A stretch of 64,000 nucleotides of DNA from positions 62,001 to 126,000 of the forward strand of contig NZ_CM001440.1 in assembly GCF_000244975.1 (NCBI RefSeq). Reading direction: 5' to 3'. Shown here one piece after another: positions 25,377-34,279 of the stretch (position 1 is the stretch's first letter; the number at the start of each line of letters is the position of its first letter). Source of the stretch: Saccharomonospora cyanea NA-134. GTDB lineage: Bacteria > Actinomycetota > Actinomycetes > Mycobacteriales > Pseudonocardiaceae. Under the pieces are notes generated by a model. That model was not told where the DNA came from. It was given only the letters and a program-made list of their open reading frames with translations, and ran no database searches. Made by a program: the position numbers and the translations under genes.

Positions 25377-26359
25377 GGCATGGCACGAGTCGGGCCGGAC
25401 GGCGCGTGGTGTGCGCGCTCGTGGCCGCGGTGTCGCTGCTGGTGAGCGGGTGCGGCCTCAACGTGAACGCGGCCCTGCCGTTCGACGTGCGACCGGGGTC
25501 GATCCACCATGTGCCCGAACTGGACGGCGTGGAGATCGTGGTGGGGTCCAAGGACTTCACCGAGAACGTCGTCCTCGGCTACATCACGCAGCTCGCGTTG
25601 AAGGCCGCGGGCGCGAACCCGATCGACTTCACCAACATCACCGGGTCGAACGGGGCGCGGGCCGCGTTGCAGAACGGCCAGATCGACCTGATGTGGGAGT
25701 ACACCGGTACCGGCTGGCTCTCCTACCTGGGCGAGGACCGGCCGCTGTCGTCCGAGCGGGAGCAGTACGAGGCGGTACGCAAGGCTGACCTGGAGCGCAA
25801 CGGCCTCGTGTGGCTGCCGTACTCCGAGGTCAACAACACCTACGGGTTCGCGGTCACCGAGGCCTACGCCGAAAAGCACGGGCTGCGCACGATGAGCGAC
25901 GTCACGAACTTCCTCGAGCAGAACCCGGAGGAGGCCGTGTTCTGCGTGGACACCGAGTTCGCCAACCGGCCCGACGGCATGCCCGGGGTGCAGGCGACCT
26001 ACGGGTTCCCGATCACCGACATGAAGACGTTCGGCTCGGGCGCGATCTACGCGGCTGTGGTGAACGACACCTGCAACTTCGGCGAGGTCTTCACCACCGA
26101 CGGCCGGATCGCGGGGCTGAACCTGAGGGTGATGGAGGACGACAAGCAGTTCTTCCCGCAGTACAACGCCTCACTGACCCTGCGGCAGGACTTCCACGAG
26201 CAGTACCCGCAGATCGCCGAGGTCATGGCCCCCATCACGAAGGCCCTGAACAACGACGAGATCATCGAGCTCAACAAGCAGGTCGACGTCGACGGCCGCG
26301 ACGCCGCGAAGGTCGCCCGCGACTGGCTGGTGTCCAAGGGCTTCATCACGACCCCCTGA
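25373..26359 (+). CDS. Osmoprotectant ABC transporter substrate-binding lipoprotein (OpuCC type)
   Basis: 328-aa lipoprotein. The signal peptide ends in the lipobox LVSGC, so Cys-27 or so is lipidated. The mature part matches the OpuAC/ProX-like quaternary-amine-binding family (VEIVVGSKDFTENVVLGYIT, TGSNGARAALQNGQIDLMWE, YTGTGWL). Aromatic residues that could cage a trimethylammonium group are present (several Tyr/Trp), but the pocket cannot be assigned by eye. Last gene of the four-gene operon; only 37 bp separate it from the convergent DUF6474 gene. Confidence 0.94.
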   Translation: MRHGTSRAGRRVVCALVAAVSLLVSGCGLNVNAALPFDVRPGSIHHVPELDGVEIVVGSKDFTENVVLGYITQLALKAAGANPIDFTNITGSNGARAALQNGQIDLMWEYTGTGWLSYLGEDRPLSSEREQYEAVRKADLERNGLVWLPYSEVNNTYGFAVTEAYAEKHGLRTMSDVTNFLEQNPEEAVFCVDTEFANRPDGMPGVQATYGFPITDMKTFGSGAIYAAVVNDTCNFGEVFTTDGRIAGLNLRVMEDDKQFFPQYNASLTLRQDFHEQYPQIAEVMAPITKALNNDEIIELNKQVDVDGRDAAKVARDWLVSKGFITTP

Positions 26360-26396
26360 ACGCCGTGTCCGCGGTCCCTGTACGCGTGTCCGCGGT

Positions 26397-26888
26397 TCAG
26401 CTCGCCGCACCCGGGACACCGAGGCGGCGCAGTACCTCGGTCTCGATGGTGTCCAGCTCCGCGGCGACGGCCCGGTGTGCCGCCTTCCTGCGAGGGGCGG
26501 GCATGTGCTCGGCCGCCCGCACGGAGGCGGTGAGCTGCTCCAGGGTCGAGCGGCTGCGCGTGACGAACTCCTGGTCCTCGCGCGTCGCCCGCTCGGATCG
26601 GGAGAGCTGAGTCAGCGCCACCGCCGCCCCGGCGAGCCGGGCGAGCAGCGCGCCACCGCGACCGCTGTACTCGGGTAGCTGGGAGACGTCGACGCCCAGG
26701 CGGTGAGCCTGGCGCCGGTCGTACGCCTCCCGCACCGCGCCGGCGACACGCAGCACCAGCGGTGCGAGCGCGGGCACGGCGGCGGGAACGATGACTTTCG
26801 CCACGCGCACGGCGTTCTTCGCGCGTTTCGGTGTCAACCCGCTGTCATCCTCGGTCGCGCTCCGCGTCCGATCCGCCCTGCGGCCCAT
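26397..26888 (-). CDS. DUF6474 family protein
   Basis: 163-aa actinobacterial protein of unknown function. Recognised by LTPKRAKNAVRVAKVIVPAA, a proline/alanine-rich hydrophobic helix (PALAPLVLRVAGAVREAYD) and RRQAHRLGVDVSQLPEYSGR. The C-terminal half is helical with many Arg/Glu. The ATG at 26888 (MGRRADRTRS) matches where relatives start; a GTG at 26969 with GGAG upstream would add 27 residues. It may associate with the membrane through its single hydrophobic helix. Confidence 0.78.
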   Translation of the reverse strand: MGRRADRTRSATEDDSGLTPKRAKNAVRVAKVIVPAAVPALAPLVLRVAGAVREAYDRRQAHRLGVDVSQLPEYSGRGGALLARLAGAAVALTQLSRSERATREDQEFVTRSRSTLEQLTASVRAAEHMPAPRRKAAHRAVAAELDTIETEVLRRLGVPGAAS

Positions 26889-26995
26889 CGCCCCGGTCCC
26901 CTTCGTCGCTGTCAGGAGTCGTGCACTGGCTTTCCTCGTGAACTTACTGTTCGCCTCGTCCACGGGCACGTCGGCTCCATGTCAGGGGGCTCTCA

Positions 26996-27001
26996 TACAG
27001 T
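26996..27001 (+). promoter_or_regulatory. -10 element TACAGT for leaderless transcript
   Basis: TACAGT ends exactly 7 nt before the ATG at 27009, which favours this start over the in-frame GTG at 27000 lying inside the hexamer. Confidence 0.6.
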
Positions 27002-27008
27002 GAATGGC

Positions 27009-28646
27009 ATGGCTGTCGAGGTGTTGTTGGACGCGGGGGTCGTCACGCGGTGTCGCCGTCGCGTACACCTCGACCACGATCCGACCATGAGGGGCGCGGA
27101 GTTGGCGCCGCCCGATCCGGCCGCGGAGCAGCGCATCGCCGACGCGCAGGCGCACCGGGCGCGGATCGCCGAGTGGCTCCGCGCCGAGGCGCAGGGTGGT
27201 TGGGTCGCCGTCCCTCCCGAGTTGCCCGCGGCGGAGCGCGCCGAGCTGACCCGTGCCGCCCTGGCCGACGGCGTCGCGCTGGTCTGGGGCGCCACGTTCC
27301 CCGCGGACCGCGACGGGGGCAGGCGCGGTGGGATCAACCTGCTCGTGCGCACAACCGGTGGGTACGCGCCGGTGCTCGTGGTGCGGCACCGCATCACCGA
27401 CCCCGGGAGCGGCGCACGCACCACGGTGCTGCCGGACGTCGATCCCGATCGCGCGGAGACCGACGCGAAGCGCAAGGTGCGTTCGCATCCGCGCGACCAG
27501 CTCAGGCTCGCCCACGTGCGACGGTTGCTGGAGGCGGCCGGGTACGCCGAGCCGGACAGGGCGGTGGGTGGTGTCGTCGGCCTGGACGCCGATGTCGTCG
27601 TCTGGCACGACCTCACGGCGCCGACCTGGCCGGGCGGTCGCAGTGCGCTGGACGAGTACGACGAAAGGTTCGCCGACCGCCTCGCGGTGGCACGGGCCGC
27701 GGCCTCGCGCGCCGAGGCGCTCGCGGAGCCGTCGCGCATCCTGGAGTGCAAGCGTTGCCCGTGGTGGCCGGTGTGTGAGGCGGACCTGGTCCGGGCGCGG
27801 GACGTCAGTCTCGTGGTGCGCGGTGAGGACGCGGTCGAACTGCGGCGCGCAGGTGTGTCCACTGTAGACAAGCTGGCGGCGCTCGACCCCGCCGACGAAT
27901 CGCCGATCCAGTGGACCGGCACCACGTTCGAAGACGGCGTGGCGTTGGCGAGGGCGTGGCTGGCCGACCTCACGGTGGTGCGCAGGGTCGAGAAGGTGCA
28001 CGTTCCGCGCGCCGACGTCGAGGTGGACATCGACATGGAGAGCTTCGGCGACTCGGGTGCCTACCTGTGGGGTTGCCTGCTCAGCGGCGCGGACATCGGT
28101 GTCGAGCCGGGCTATCGGGCGTTCGTGACGTGGGAACCACTGCCCACCGACGACGAGGCGCGGTCGTTCGCGCGGTTCTGGGCCTGGCTCTCGGACGTCC
28201 GGGCCAGGGCCGAGGCCGCGGGGCTCACGTTCCGCGCCTACTGCTACAACGCGCTCGCGGAGAACCGCTGGCTCTACGCCTCGGTCGAGCGGTTCGCGGG
28301 TGCGGAAGGCGTGCCGACACGGGGGGAGATGCGTCGGTTCGTCGACTCCGACGAATGGGTCGATCTCTTCCGCAGCGTGTCCGATCAGTTCCTGTGCTCG
28401 CGGGGCAAGGGTCTCAAGGTGGTGGCCCCGGTGGCGGGGTTCACCTGGCGTGACCCCGAGGCGGGTGGCGAGGCATCGATGCGCTGGTACCGCGACGCGG
28501 TGGGTATGGACGGCGGTCCGCCCGACCTGGGGCAGCGCGAGAGGTTGTTGCGGTACAACGAGGACGACGTGCGCGCCACGCGCGCGTTGCGGGTGTGGAT
28601 GAGCGAGGAGGCCGCGCACGCCGTCCCGTTCATGGGCGAGCTGTAG
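27009..28646 (+). CDS. TM0106-family RecB-like putative nuclease
   Basis: 545-aa protein with a PD-(D/E)XK-like N-terminal half and an RNase H-like C-terminal half. A Cys motif ECKRCPWWPVC near residue 250 resembles the Fe–S cluster region of RecB/AddB-type and Cas4 nucleases. The C-terminal domain has VEVDIDMESFGDSGAYLWGC (acidic metal-ligand strand) and ends with RYNEDDVRATRALRVWM, typical of the YprB/exonuclease-like fold. The physiological role is not known. Probably leaderless and monocistronic. No CRISPR array or helicase is nearby. Confidence 0.85.
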   Translation: MAVEVLLDAGVVTRCRRRVHLDHDPTMRGAELAPPDPAAEQRIADAQAHRARIAEWLRAEAQGGWVAVPPELPAAERAELTRAALADGVALVWGATFPADRDGGRRGGINLLVRTTGGYAPVLVVRHRITDPGSGARTTVLPDVDPDRAETDAKRKVRSHPRDQLRLAHVRRLLEAAGYAEPDRAVGGVVGLDADVVVWHDLTAPTWPGGRSALDEYDERFADRLAVARAAASRAEALAEPSRILECKRCPWWPVCEADLVRARDVSLVVRGEDAVELRRAGVSTVDKLAALDPADESPIQWTGTTFEDGVALARAWLADLTVVRRVEKVHVPRADVEVDIDMESFGDSGAYLWGCLLSGADIGVEPGYRAFVTWEPLPTDDEARSFARFWAWLSDVRARAEAAGLTFRAYCYNALAENRWLYASVERFAGAEGVPTRGEMRRFVDSDEWVDLFRSVSDQFLCSRGKGLKVVAPVAGFTWRDPEAGGEASMRWYRDAVGMDGGPPDLGQRERLLRYNEDDVRATRALRVWMSEEAAHAVPFMGEL

Positions 28647-28658
28647 GGGATCCGAGGC

Positions 28659-29420
28659 TCACCTCGGCGACATGCGCAGCGCCCCGTCCATGCGGATCAC
28701 CTCGCCGTTGAGGTAGTCGTGCTCGACGATGTTCACGGCCAGCTGCGCGTACTCGTCCGGGCGGCCCAGCCGCTGGGGGAACGGCACGGACGCCGCGAGA
28801 CTCTCCCGGAACTCCTCGGTGATCCCGGCCATCATGGGGGTGTCGATGATCCCGGGTGCGATGGTCGTGACGCGGATGCCGTGGGACGCGAGGTCGCGAG
28901 CGGCGGGGATCGTCATGCCGGCGACGCCGCCCTTGGACGCGGAGTAGGCGATCTGCCCGATCTGGCCCTCGAAGGCGGCCACCGAGGCGGTGTTGATCAC
29001 GACACCGCGCTGGCCGCTGTCGTCGACCGGTTCCGTGGTGGCCATCGCCTGCGCGGCCAGGGTCATGACGTTGAAGGTGCCGATCAGGTTGACCTCGACG
29101 ACCTTGCGGAACAGGTCGAGGTCGTGGGGGCCTTTCTTCGACAGGATGCGGGAGGCGGGGCCGATCCCCGCGCAGTTGACGACCACGCGGAGTGGAGCGC
29201 CCGACCCGGTCGCGGCGTCGACTGCGCGCCGCACCTGGTCGGCGTCGGTGACGTCGGCCTCCACGAGGGTGACGCCGTCGGTGGGTTCGGCCTTGGCGAT
29301 GGACGGTCCGAGATCGGCGGCGAACACCCGGGCTCCCTTCGCGGCCAGTGCCTTCGCTGTCGCGGCGCCGAGGCCGGAGGCGCCACCGGTGACGATGGCC
29401 GCGGTGTTGGCGATCTGCAT
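28659..29420 (-). CDS. SDR family dehydrogenase (3-hydroxyacyl-CoA dehydrogenase type II-like)
   Basis: 253-aa classical SDR. The NAD-binding motif is TGGASGLGAATAKAL, the downstream NAG is present as NCAGIG, and the catalytic set is Ser in VINTASVAAFEGQ with YSASKGG (Tyr/Lys). Best match from memory is the HSD10-like hydroxyacyl-CoA dehydrogenase group (fatty-acid or branched-chain oxidation), with PGIIDTPMMAG and VPFPQRLGRPDEYAQL. The ATG at 29420 has GGAC about 8 nt upstream. Convergent with the nuclease gene. Cytoplasmic. Confidence 0.9.
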   Translation of the reverse strand: MQIANTAAIVTGGASGLGAATAKALAAKGARVFAADLGPSIAKAEPTDGVTLVEADVTDADQVRRAVDAATGSGAPLRVVVNCAGIGPASRILSKKGPHDLDLFRKVVEVNLIGTFNVMTLAAQAMATTEPVDDSGQRGVVINTASVAAFEGQIGQIAYSASKGGVAGMTIPAARDLASHGIRVTTIAPGIIDTPMMAGITEEFRESLAASVPFPQRLGRPDEYAQLAVNIVEHDYLNGEVIRMDGALRMSPR

Positions 29421-29563
29421 GTTCGCGTCCTTTCTGTGGTCGGGGACTGTCGGGGGTTGTCGCCACAGTGACAGTGGCCATAGGTTAACGGGCGTTCGCG
29501 TAGGCCAGAGGGAATGTATGCGAGATGACTGTCGGTTAGTTGTGCGAACGAAGTGATCACCCG

Positions 29564-29569
29564 TATGGT
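29564..29569 (+). promoter_or_regulatory. -10 element TATGGT with -35 TTGTGC for leaderless transcript
   Basis: TATGGT ends 7 nt before the GTG at 29577. TTGTGC at 29540-29545 lies 18 bp upstream of it, a standard spacing. A second hexamer, TATACC, sits at 29571-29576 but is too close to the GTG. Confidence 0.6.
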
Positions 29570-29576
29570 CTATACC

Positions 29577-31349
29577 GTGTTTACGTCCAGACCGGAACTC
29601 GTCGGGACGCACGGCATGGTCGCCACCACGCACTGGCTGGCTTCGGCCACGGGCATGGCCGTGTTGGAGGACGGTGGGAACGCCTTCGACGCCGCCGTGG
29701 CCGCCGGGTTCCTGCTTCAGGTGGCGGAGCCGCACCTCAACGGCCCGGCAGGACAGGTCCCCGCGATCTTCGTGACGGCACGCGACCGCACGCCCCGGGT
29801 GCTGTGCGGGCAGGGCCCCTCGCCTGCCGCGGCCACGCCCGCTCACTTCCGTGACCTCGGCCTCGACCTGATCCCCGGTAGTGGACTGCTCGCCGCCACC
29901 GTGCCCGGCGCGTGGGACGCGTGGCTGCTGCTCCTGCGTGACCACGGCACCAAGAGCCTTCGCGACGTCCTCAAGTACGCGATCTCCTACGCCTGGAAGG
30001 GCGTTCCGGTGGTCGGCCGGATCACCGACACCATCGACGCGGTCTCCGAGTTGTTCGTCCACCACTGGCCCAGCTCGGCCCAGTTGTGGTTGCCGGACGG
30101 GGAACCGCCCACACCGGGTTCGCTGCACCGCAACCGTGCACTGGCGCGCACGTGGCAGCGACTGCTCGGCCAGGCGGAAGTCCACGCCGGCCGGGAGGCG
30201 CAGATCGACGCCGCCCGCCGTGCCTGGTCGCAGGGGTTCGTGGCCGAGGCCATCGACGAGTTCGGTCGCAGGGCGTTCCGTGACGACTCCGGCCGCGACC
30301 ACGCGGGACTGCTCACCGGCGACGACCTGGCGTCGTGGGAGGCCACGTACGAGGACGCGGTGATCACCGACTTCGGCGAGTGGAGTCTCGTCAAGTGCGG
30401 TGCGTGGACGCAGGGGCCCGTGCTCGCGCAGCAGTTGCGGCTTCTCGAAGGCTTCCGCGACCAGCTTCGCTACGTCGACGGCAGGCCCGACGCGCGCACG
30501 GTGCATCTCGCCACGGAGTGCGCGAAGCTCGCGTTCGCCGACCGCGAGGCGCACTACGGTGACACCGACGTCGACCTCGACACGCTCCTGTCGTGGGAGT
30601 ACGCGGAGAGCAGGCGGGCGTTGATCGGCGACGAGGCCAGCGGGGAACTGCGGCCGGGAGGGACGAACCCGAGGCTGCCCGCGGTGCTCGAACGCACGCG
30701 CGGCGAACTGGCGGGCACGGGGGCCATCGGTGAGCCGACCGTGGACGCAGTGGGCCGCACCCGCGGCGACACCGTGCACATCGACGTGGTCGACGCCGAG
30801 GGCAACATGATCTCGGCGACGCCTTCGGGCGGCTGGCTCCAGTCGTCGCCGACGATTCCCGAGCTGGGTTTCTGCCTCGACTCCCGCGCACAGATGTTCT
30901 GGCTGGAGGAAGGTCTGCCCAACTCGCTGGCGCCACGCAAGCGGCCCAGGATCACGCTGTCGCCGTCGATGGCGCTGCGCCACGGCGAACCCACGATCGC
31001 GTTCGGTACGCCCGGCGGTGACCAGCAGGACCAGTGGCAGCTCTGTTTCTGGCTGGCTCACACCGTGGGCGGGCTGAACCTCCAGGAGTCGATCGACTCG
31101 CCCGCGTGGCACACGACGGCGTTCCCGAGCTCGTTCTACCCGCGGTCGTGGCGGCCGAAGGAGCTCGTGGTGGAGTCGCGCATGGGCGAGGACACGATCC
31201 GGGAACTCCGCGAGCGGGGTCACGACGTGGTGGACGCGGGGCCGTGGGCGCTGGGCAGGCTGTCGGCGGTCTCGCGCGACGCGGCGTCCGGCATCCTGAG
31301 GGCCGCGGCGAACCCGAGGGGCATGCAGGGCTACGCCGTCGGACGCTGA
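29577..31349 (+). CDS. Gamma-glutamyltransferase family protein
   Basis: 590-aa Ntn-hydrolase (GGT/acylase-like). Family landmarks are GTHGMVATTHWLASATGMAV, GGNAFDAAVAAGFLL, the autoprocessing Thr region RGDTVHIDVVDAEGN, then IPELGFCLDSR, PNSLAPRKRPRITLSPSM and GTPGGDQQDQWQL. The nucleophile context is GDTVH instead of the usual TTH, so this is a divergent subgroup. No signal peptide is visible; many GGTs are secreted, so this one may be intracellular. The GTG at 29577 is chosen by the -10 position; an in-frame GTG at 29553 and ATG at 29565 lack Shine-Dalgarno sequences. Confidence 0.87.
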   Translation: MFTSRPELVGTHGMVATTHWLASATGMAVLEDGGNAFDAAVAAGFLLQVAEPHLNGPAGQVPAIFVTARDRTPRVLCGQGPSPAAATPAHFRDLGLDLIPGSGLLAATVPGAWDAWLLLLRDHGTKSLRDVLKYAISYAWKGVPVVGRITDTIDAVSELFVHHWPSSAQLWLPDGEPPTPGSLHRNRALARTWQRLLGQAEVHAGREAQIDAARRAWSQGFVAEAIDEFGRRAFRDDSGRDHAGLLTGDDLASWEATYEDAVITDFGEWSLVKCGAWTQGPVLAQQLRLLEGFRDQLRYVDGRPDARTVHLATECAKLAFADREAHYGDTDVDLDTLLSWEYAESRRALIGDEASGELRPGGTNPRLPAVLERTRGELAGTGAIGEPTVDAVGRTRGDTVHIDVVDAEGNMISATPSGGWLQSSPTIPELGFCLDSRAQMFWLEEGLPNSLAPRKRPRITLSPSMALRHGEPTIAFGTPGGDQQDQWQLCFWLAHTVGGLNLQESIDSPAWHTTAFPSSFYPRSWRPKELVVESRMGEDTIRELRERGHDVVDAGPWALGRLSAVSRDAASGILRAAANPRGMQGYAVGR

Positions 31350-31356
31350 GACGCGT

Positions 31357-31725
31357 TCAGGCGGTGGGATCCTCGGCGATCACCCAGTACTCGGCGAACC
31401 GGTCGCCGTCCACACGCAGCAGGTCGTGGCCGTGGAAGGTCACCGGCTCCCCCTCGTAGCGACCCCTGCCGCGCCAGCGGGCGGCGACCAGCTCCCCGTG
31501 GGGCACGGGGCCCACCACGAGCTCGAACACGCTGCCCTCGACCAGCCGCCTGCCCTGGCGCACGATGTCGGCGAGCTGGTCCGGGCCCTGGGCGAGTCGC
31601 GGCTGCTTCGGCCAGTGGCCCACGAAGTCGTCGGTCACGATGGTCCTGGCAGTCTCCCCGAGTCGGTCGAGCTCGCCGTTCCAGAGCTCAGCCAGCCACC
31701 GGTGGTAGAGAGTCGTCACGTCCAT
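31357..31725 (-). CDS. SnoaL-like / NTF2-fold protein
   Basis: 122-aa small alpha+beta barrel protein. It starts with DVTTLYHRWLAELWNGELDR, and has FVGHWPKQPRLAQGPDQLAD and FHGHDLLRVDGDRFAEYWVI, the typical SnoaL-like/ester-cyclase pattern. The ligand or reaction is unknown. The ATG at 31725 is used; the frame extends upstream but overlaps the divergent membrane gene. It ends 7 bp after the convergent GGT gene. Confidence 0.82.
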   Translation of the reverse strand: MDVTTLYHRWLAELWNGELDRLGETARTIVTDDFVGHWPKQPRLAQGPDQLADIVRQGRRLVEGSVFELVVGPVPHGELVAARWRGRGRYEGEPVTFHGHDLLRVDGDRFAEYWVIAEDPTA

Positions 31726-31849
31726 GGGGCCATCCTGCCGTCGGACACCGACATCTCGCGCTCCTCGGCGAGTGCTCCCTCTCCCGAGGGAGGAGGACAC
31801 CACCTGCGAGAGGACCGCGAACGGTACCGAAGCGGAAGGCTTCGGAAGC

Positions 31850-32755
31850 ATGAATCCGAACTCCTCGCCAGGACCCCACCGGCTACGGCCGGTCTTCGGC
31901 TACGTCGCGGTGGTCGGCATCCTGCCGTACCTGCTGTTGAAGCTCGCGTGGATCGCCGGTGTCGAGATCGGCGTGACCGAGCCGGGCCTGATGACCACGG
32001 CCGTGATGCGCGCGGCCAACGCCTTCACGGCGGCCATGGAGCTCGTCGCGATCGTGGTGGTGCTGACCCTGACCCACCGCTGGGGCCTGCGGGTACCCGC
32101 GGGGCTCGTCGTGTTCCCGATGTGGGTGGGCACGGGCCTGCTCGTCCCGATCGTCGTCTCGTTCCCCGCCATCGGCGCCGACTTCCTCATGGTGGGCTCG
32201 ACCAACGAGGGGTTGGCCGACTGGGTCACGCCAGTGGTCTATACCAGCTTCGCGTGGCAAGGGACCGTGCTGGTCGCCGCGTTCGCGTTGTACGCGCGGG
32301 TGCGCTGGCCACAGGCGTTCAGTGGCGCGGCAGGCTCTCGCGGAGTGGGACCGATCGGTGTCACGGGCGCGGTGCTGGCGTTTGCTGTCGCGGTCGCGGA
32401 GTTCCGGGACGTGTTCGCGGGTGGACTGAGGCTCGCCAACACGGTCCTCGGCGTCGTCGAGGCACTCGCCGCTCTGAGCGCCGTTGTGGCCGTTGCGCTG
32501 CTGGGCGCGCGAGGCCCTCACCGGGCCGTGACGGTACTGCTGTGGACGGGTTCGGCGACGCTGTTCGCGTCGGGGTTCTGGTCGCTGTTCGGATGGCTGG
32601 CCATGTCGGATGAGGTCCACCCGCTGGGCTGGCTCCTGGCGGCGACCGGATGTCTTGCCGGGCTGCTGCTGGCGTTCACGTTCTTCTCACGCGTGGCGGT
32701 TCCGGGTCGGGACCACTCCGTGCCGGGTGTCCGACCCGTGCCGCACACACCGTGA
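31850..32755 (+). CDS. Polytopic membrane protein of unknown function
   Basis: 301-aa integral membrane protein with about eight hydrophobic segments, beginning with FGYVAVVGILPYLLLKLAWI and ending with GWLLAATGCLAGLLLAFTFF. No transporter motif is recognised. Conserved-looking features are acidic residues at the ends of helices (e.g. GVEIGVTEPGLM) and VMRAANAFTAAMELVAIVVV. The ATG is preceded by GGAAG. Divergent from the SnoaL-like gene and followed by a strong terminator. Confidence 0.75.
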   Translation: MNPNSSPGPHRLRPVFGYVAVVGILPYLLLKLAWIAGVEIGVTEPGLMTTAVMRAANAFTAAMELVAIVVVLTLTHRWGLRVPAGLVVFPMWVGTGLLVPIVVSFPAIGADFLMVGSTNEGLADWVTPVVYTSFAWQGTVLVAAFALYARVRWPQAFSGAAGSRGVGPIGVTGAVLAFAVAVAEFRDVFAGGLRLANTVLGVVEALAALSAVVAVALLGARGPHRAVTVLLWTGSATLFASGFWSLFGWLAMSDEVHPLGWLLAATGCLAGLLLAFTFFSRVAVPGRDHSVPGVRPVPHTP

Positions 32756-32803
32756 GGAACGCCGCGAACACCGCGGCGAGCGAAACCGGCACCGCGGCCG
32801 GGC

Positions 32804-32840
32804 GGGGAGGACCGGGGTGCGTTGCCCGACGGTCCTCCCC
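32804..32840. terminator. Bidirectional terminator
   Basis: A perfect 11-bp stem (GGGGAGGACCG at 32804-32814 with its complement at 32830-32840) and a 15-nt loop between two convergent genes. No T-run. Confidence 0.8.
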
Positions 32841-32852
32841 GTCCGATGCCCG

Positions 32853-34142
32853 TCAGGGTTGCGTGTACGTCGGCGGAGCGTGGTTGATCTGCTCGTCGAG
32901 GAGCTCGGTGAACACGGGTTCGATGTTCTTCCGGCCCTCGCCGAAGACGTCGAGGATGACCACCCTGTCGTACAGGACGTAGACGCCTCGGAGAACGCTG
33001 TCCTTGTCGGCACCCGCGCCGAAGACCTGCACACCCTGCATCGAGAGCTCGCGCACCGCGGGGATGCCGCCCTCCTGCTGGGCCACGCCGTACTCGTTGG
33101 CGACCGCGACGGCTTCCTCCTCACTACCGACCTCGATGGCGTACAGGCCGATGGTGATCTCGTCGTCCGTGGTGGTCTTCAGCAGACCGTCGCCCATGTC
33201 GGCGTCGCCCAACGCCTCCACCACGGTCTCCGGCAGCATGTCGCCGTTGCTCTCGAGGAACTCGTAGTCGAAGGAGCCACCACCGGCACGCTCCTCACCC
33301 GGCGGATCGACGAGCGCCGCGTCGTTGTCCGCCGGCTCCTCCTTCGGGGGAGGCGGCTTGGGCAGCGGAGTGCTCGTGGGTGAGGGAGGCGGAGGCGGCT
33401 GCTGCTGTGACTGCTGGGGACCGTTCTGCGGGCCCGCCGTGTTCTCCCCGCCGCCTGCGATGAACAGGAAGTACACCGCCACGCCGATACCGGCCACCAG
33501 CAGGACCGCGACCACGGAGAGGAGTACCTTGCGGCTCTTGCCGGAGGACTTCGGTTCGTCGAACGACTCGGGTCCCTGACTGACACCCCACTCCGGGCTG
33601 CCCTGGGGCGTCAGCGGTGGGAAGTCCCCACCGCCCCACGGCGGTGACGAGTCCTCCGGGGCGGCGTTCCACGGCTGGTTCTGCGGCTGGGCGAACCCGC
33701 CGGGCGGCGACGCGGCCGGCTGCTGGAAGCCACCTGCGGGCGAGGCGGGCTGCTGCCCCGGCTGGGGCTGCTGGAACCCGGCCGGCGGGGACCCGGGATA
33801 GGCCTGCCCGGGCTGTTGCTGTTGCTGCATCTGCCAGTGCGACACCGCCTGGGTGCGTTCGGCACCCACGTCGCCGGGCGAGACGACCTGGGTCGCCTCG
33901 ACGCCGGGTTGCTGCGGTTGTCCCTGCGGGGGCTGCTGTCCCGGTTGCGACTGCTGAGCGCCTGACAGCGGTGCGATGATCTGTGTCGCGTCCACGTTGC
34001 TCTGCTCGGGTGCCTCTGCCTGGTCGGGCGAACTCACCGCTGACGACAGGATCTGGTCACGACGGGAGCGGTACTCGTCCGCGGACAGGTTGCCGGACGC
34101 GAGACTCTCGTCCAGCTTGCGTAGCTCTTCCTGCCAGGTCAC
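32853..34142 (-). CDS. SHOCT-like, Pro/Gln-rich single-pass membrane protein (paralogue 1)
   Basis: 429-aa protein. The N-terminal ~40 residues (WQEELRKLDESLASGNLSAD, then EYRSRRDQIL) look like a SHOCT-type helical module. A Gln/Pro-rich linker of ~150 residues follows, then a TM helix (VLLSVVAVLLVAGIGVAVYF) and a ~190-residue extracellular part. The latter has a Pro stretch and an alpha/beta domain (FDYEFLESNGDMLPETVVEA and beyond). The same layout recurs at 40385-41485, on the other side of the glycan genes. No family function is known. The start is a GTG; no clear Shine-Dalgarno. Confidence 0.8.
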   Translation of the reverse strand: MTWQEELRKLDESLASGNLSADEYRSRRDQILSSAVSSPDQAEAPEQSNVDATQIIAPLSGAQQSQPGQQPPQGQPQQPGVEATQVVSPGDVGAERTQAVSHWQMQQQQQPGQAYPGSPPAGFQQPQPGQQPASPAGGFQQPAASPPGGFAQPQNQPWNAAPEDSSPPWGGGDFPPLTPQGSPEWGVSQGPESFDEPKSSGKSRKVLLSVVAVLLVAGIGVAVYFLFIAGGGENTAGPQNGPQQSQQQPPPPPSPTSTPLPKPPPPKEEPADNDAALVDPPGEERAGGGSFDYEFLESNGDMLPETVVEALGDADMGDGLLKTTTDDEITIGLYAIEVGSEEEAVAVANEYGVAQQEGGIPAVRELSMQGVQVFGAGADKDSVLRGVYVLYDRVVILDVFGEGRKNIEPVFTELLDEQINHAPPTYTQP

Positions 34143-34279
34143 CCCCGGCCCCCCTTCGGGACTTGTCGTCTACAACGAACCTCGTGCGCACTCGATCAGC
34201 CGCGCCAGCACGTAACTTACTGTGTGACGTCCCGAGTGAGGTAGGCAGATCACGCGTTACCCCAGCTGACACCGGGTTG

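Noticed and set aside
29421-31223. Minus-strand upstream extension of the SDR gene (854 codons in total)
   Set aside because: The SDR fold starts at the ATG at 29420 with its NAD motif; the upstream part is antisense to the gamma-glutamyltransferase gene.
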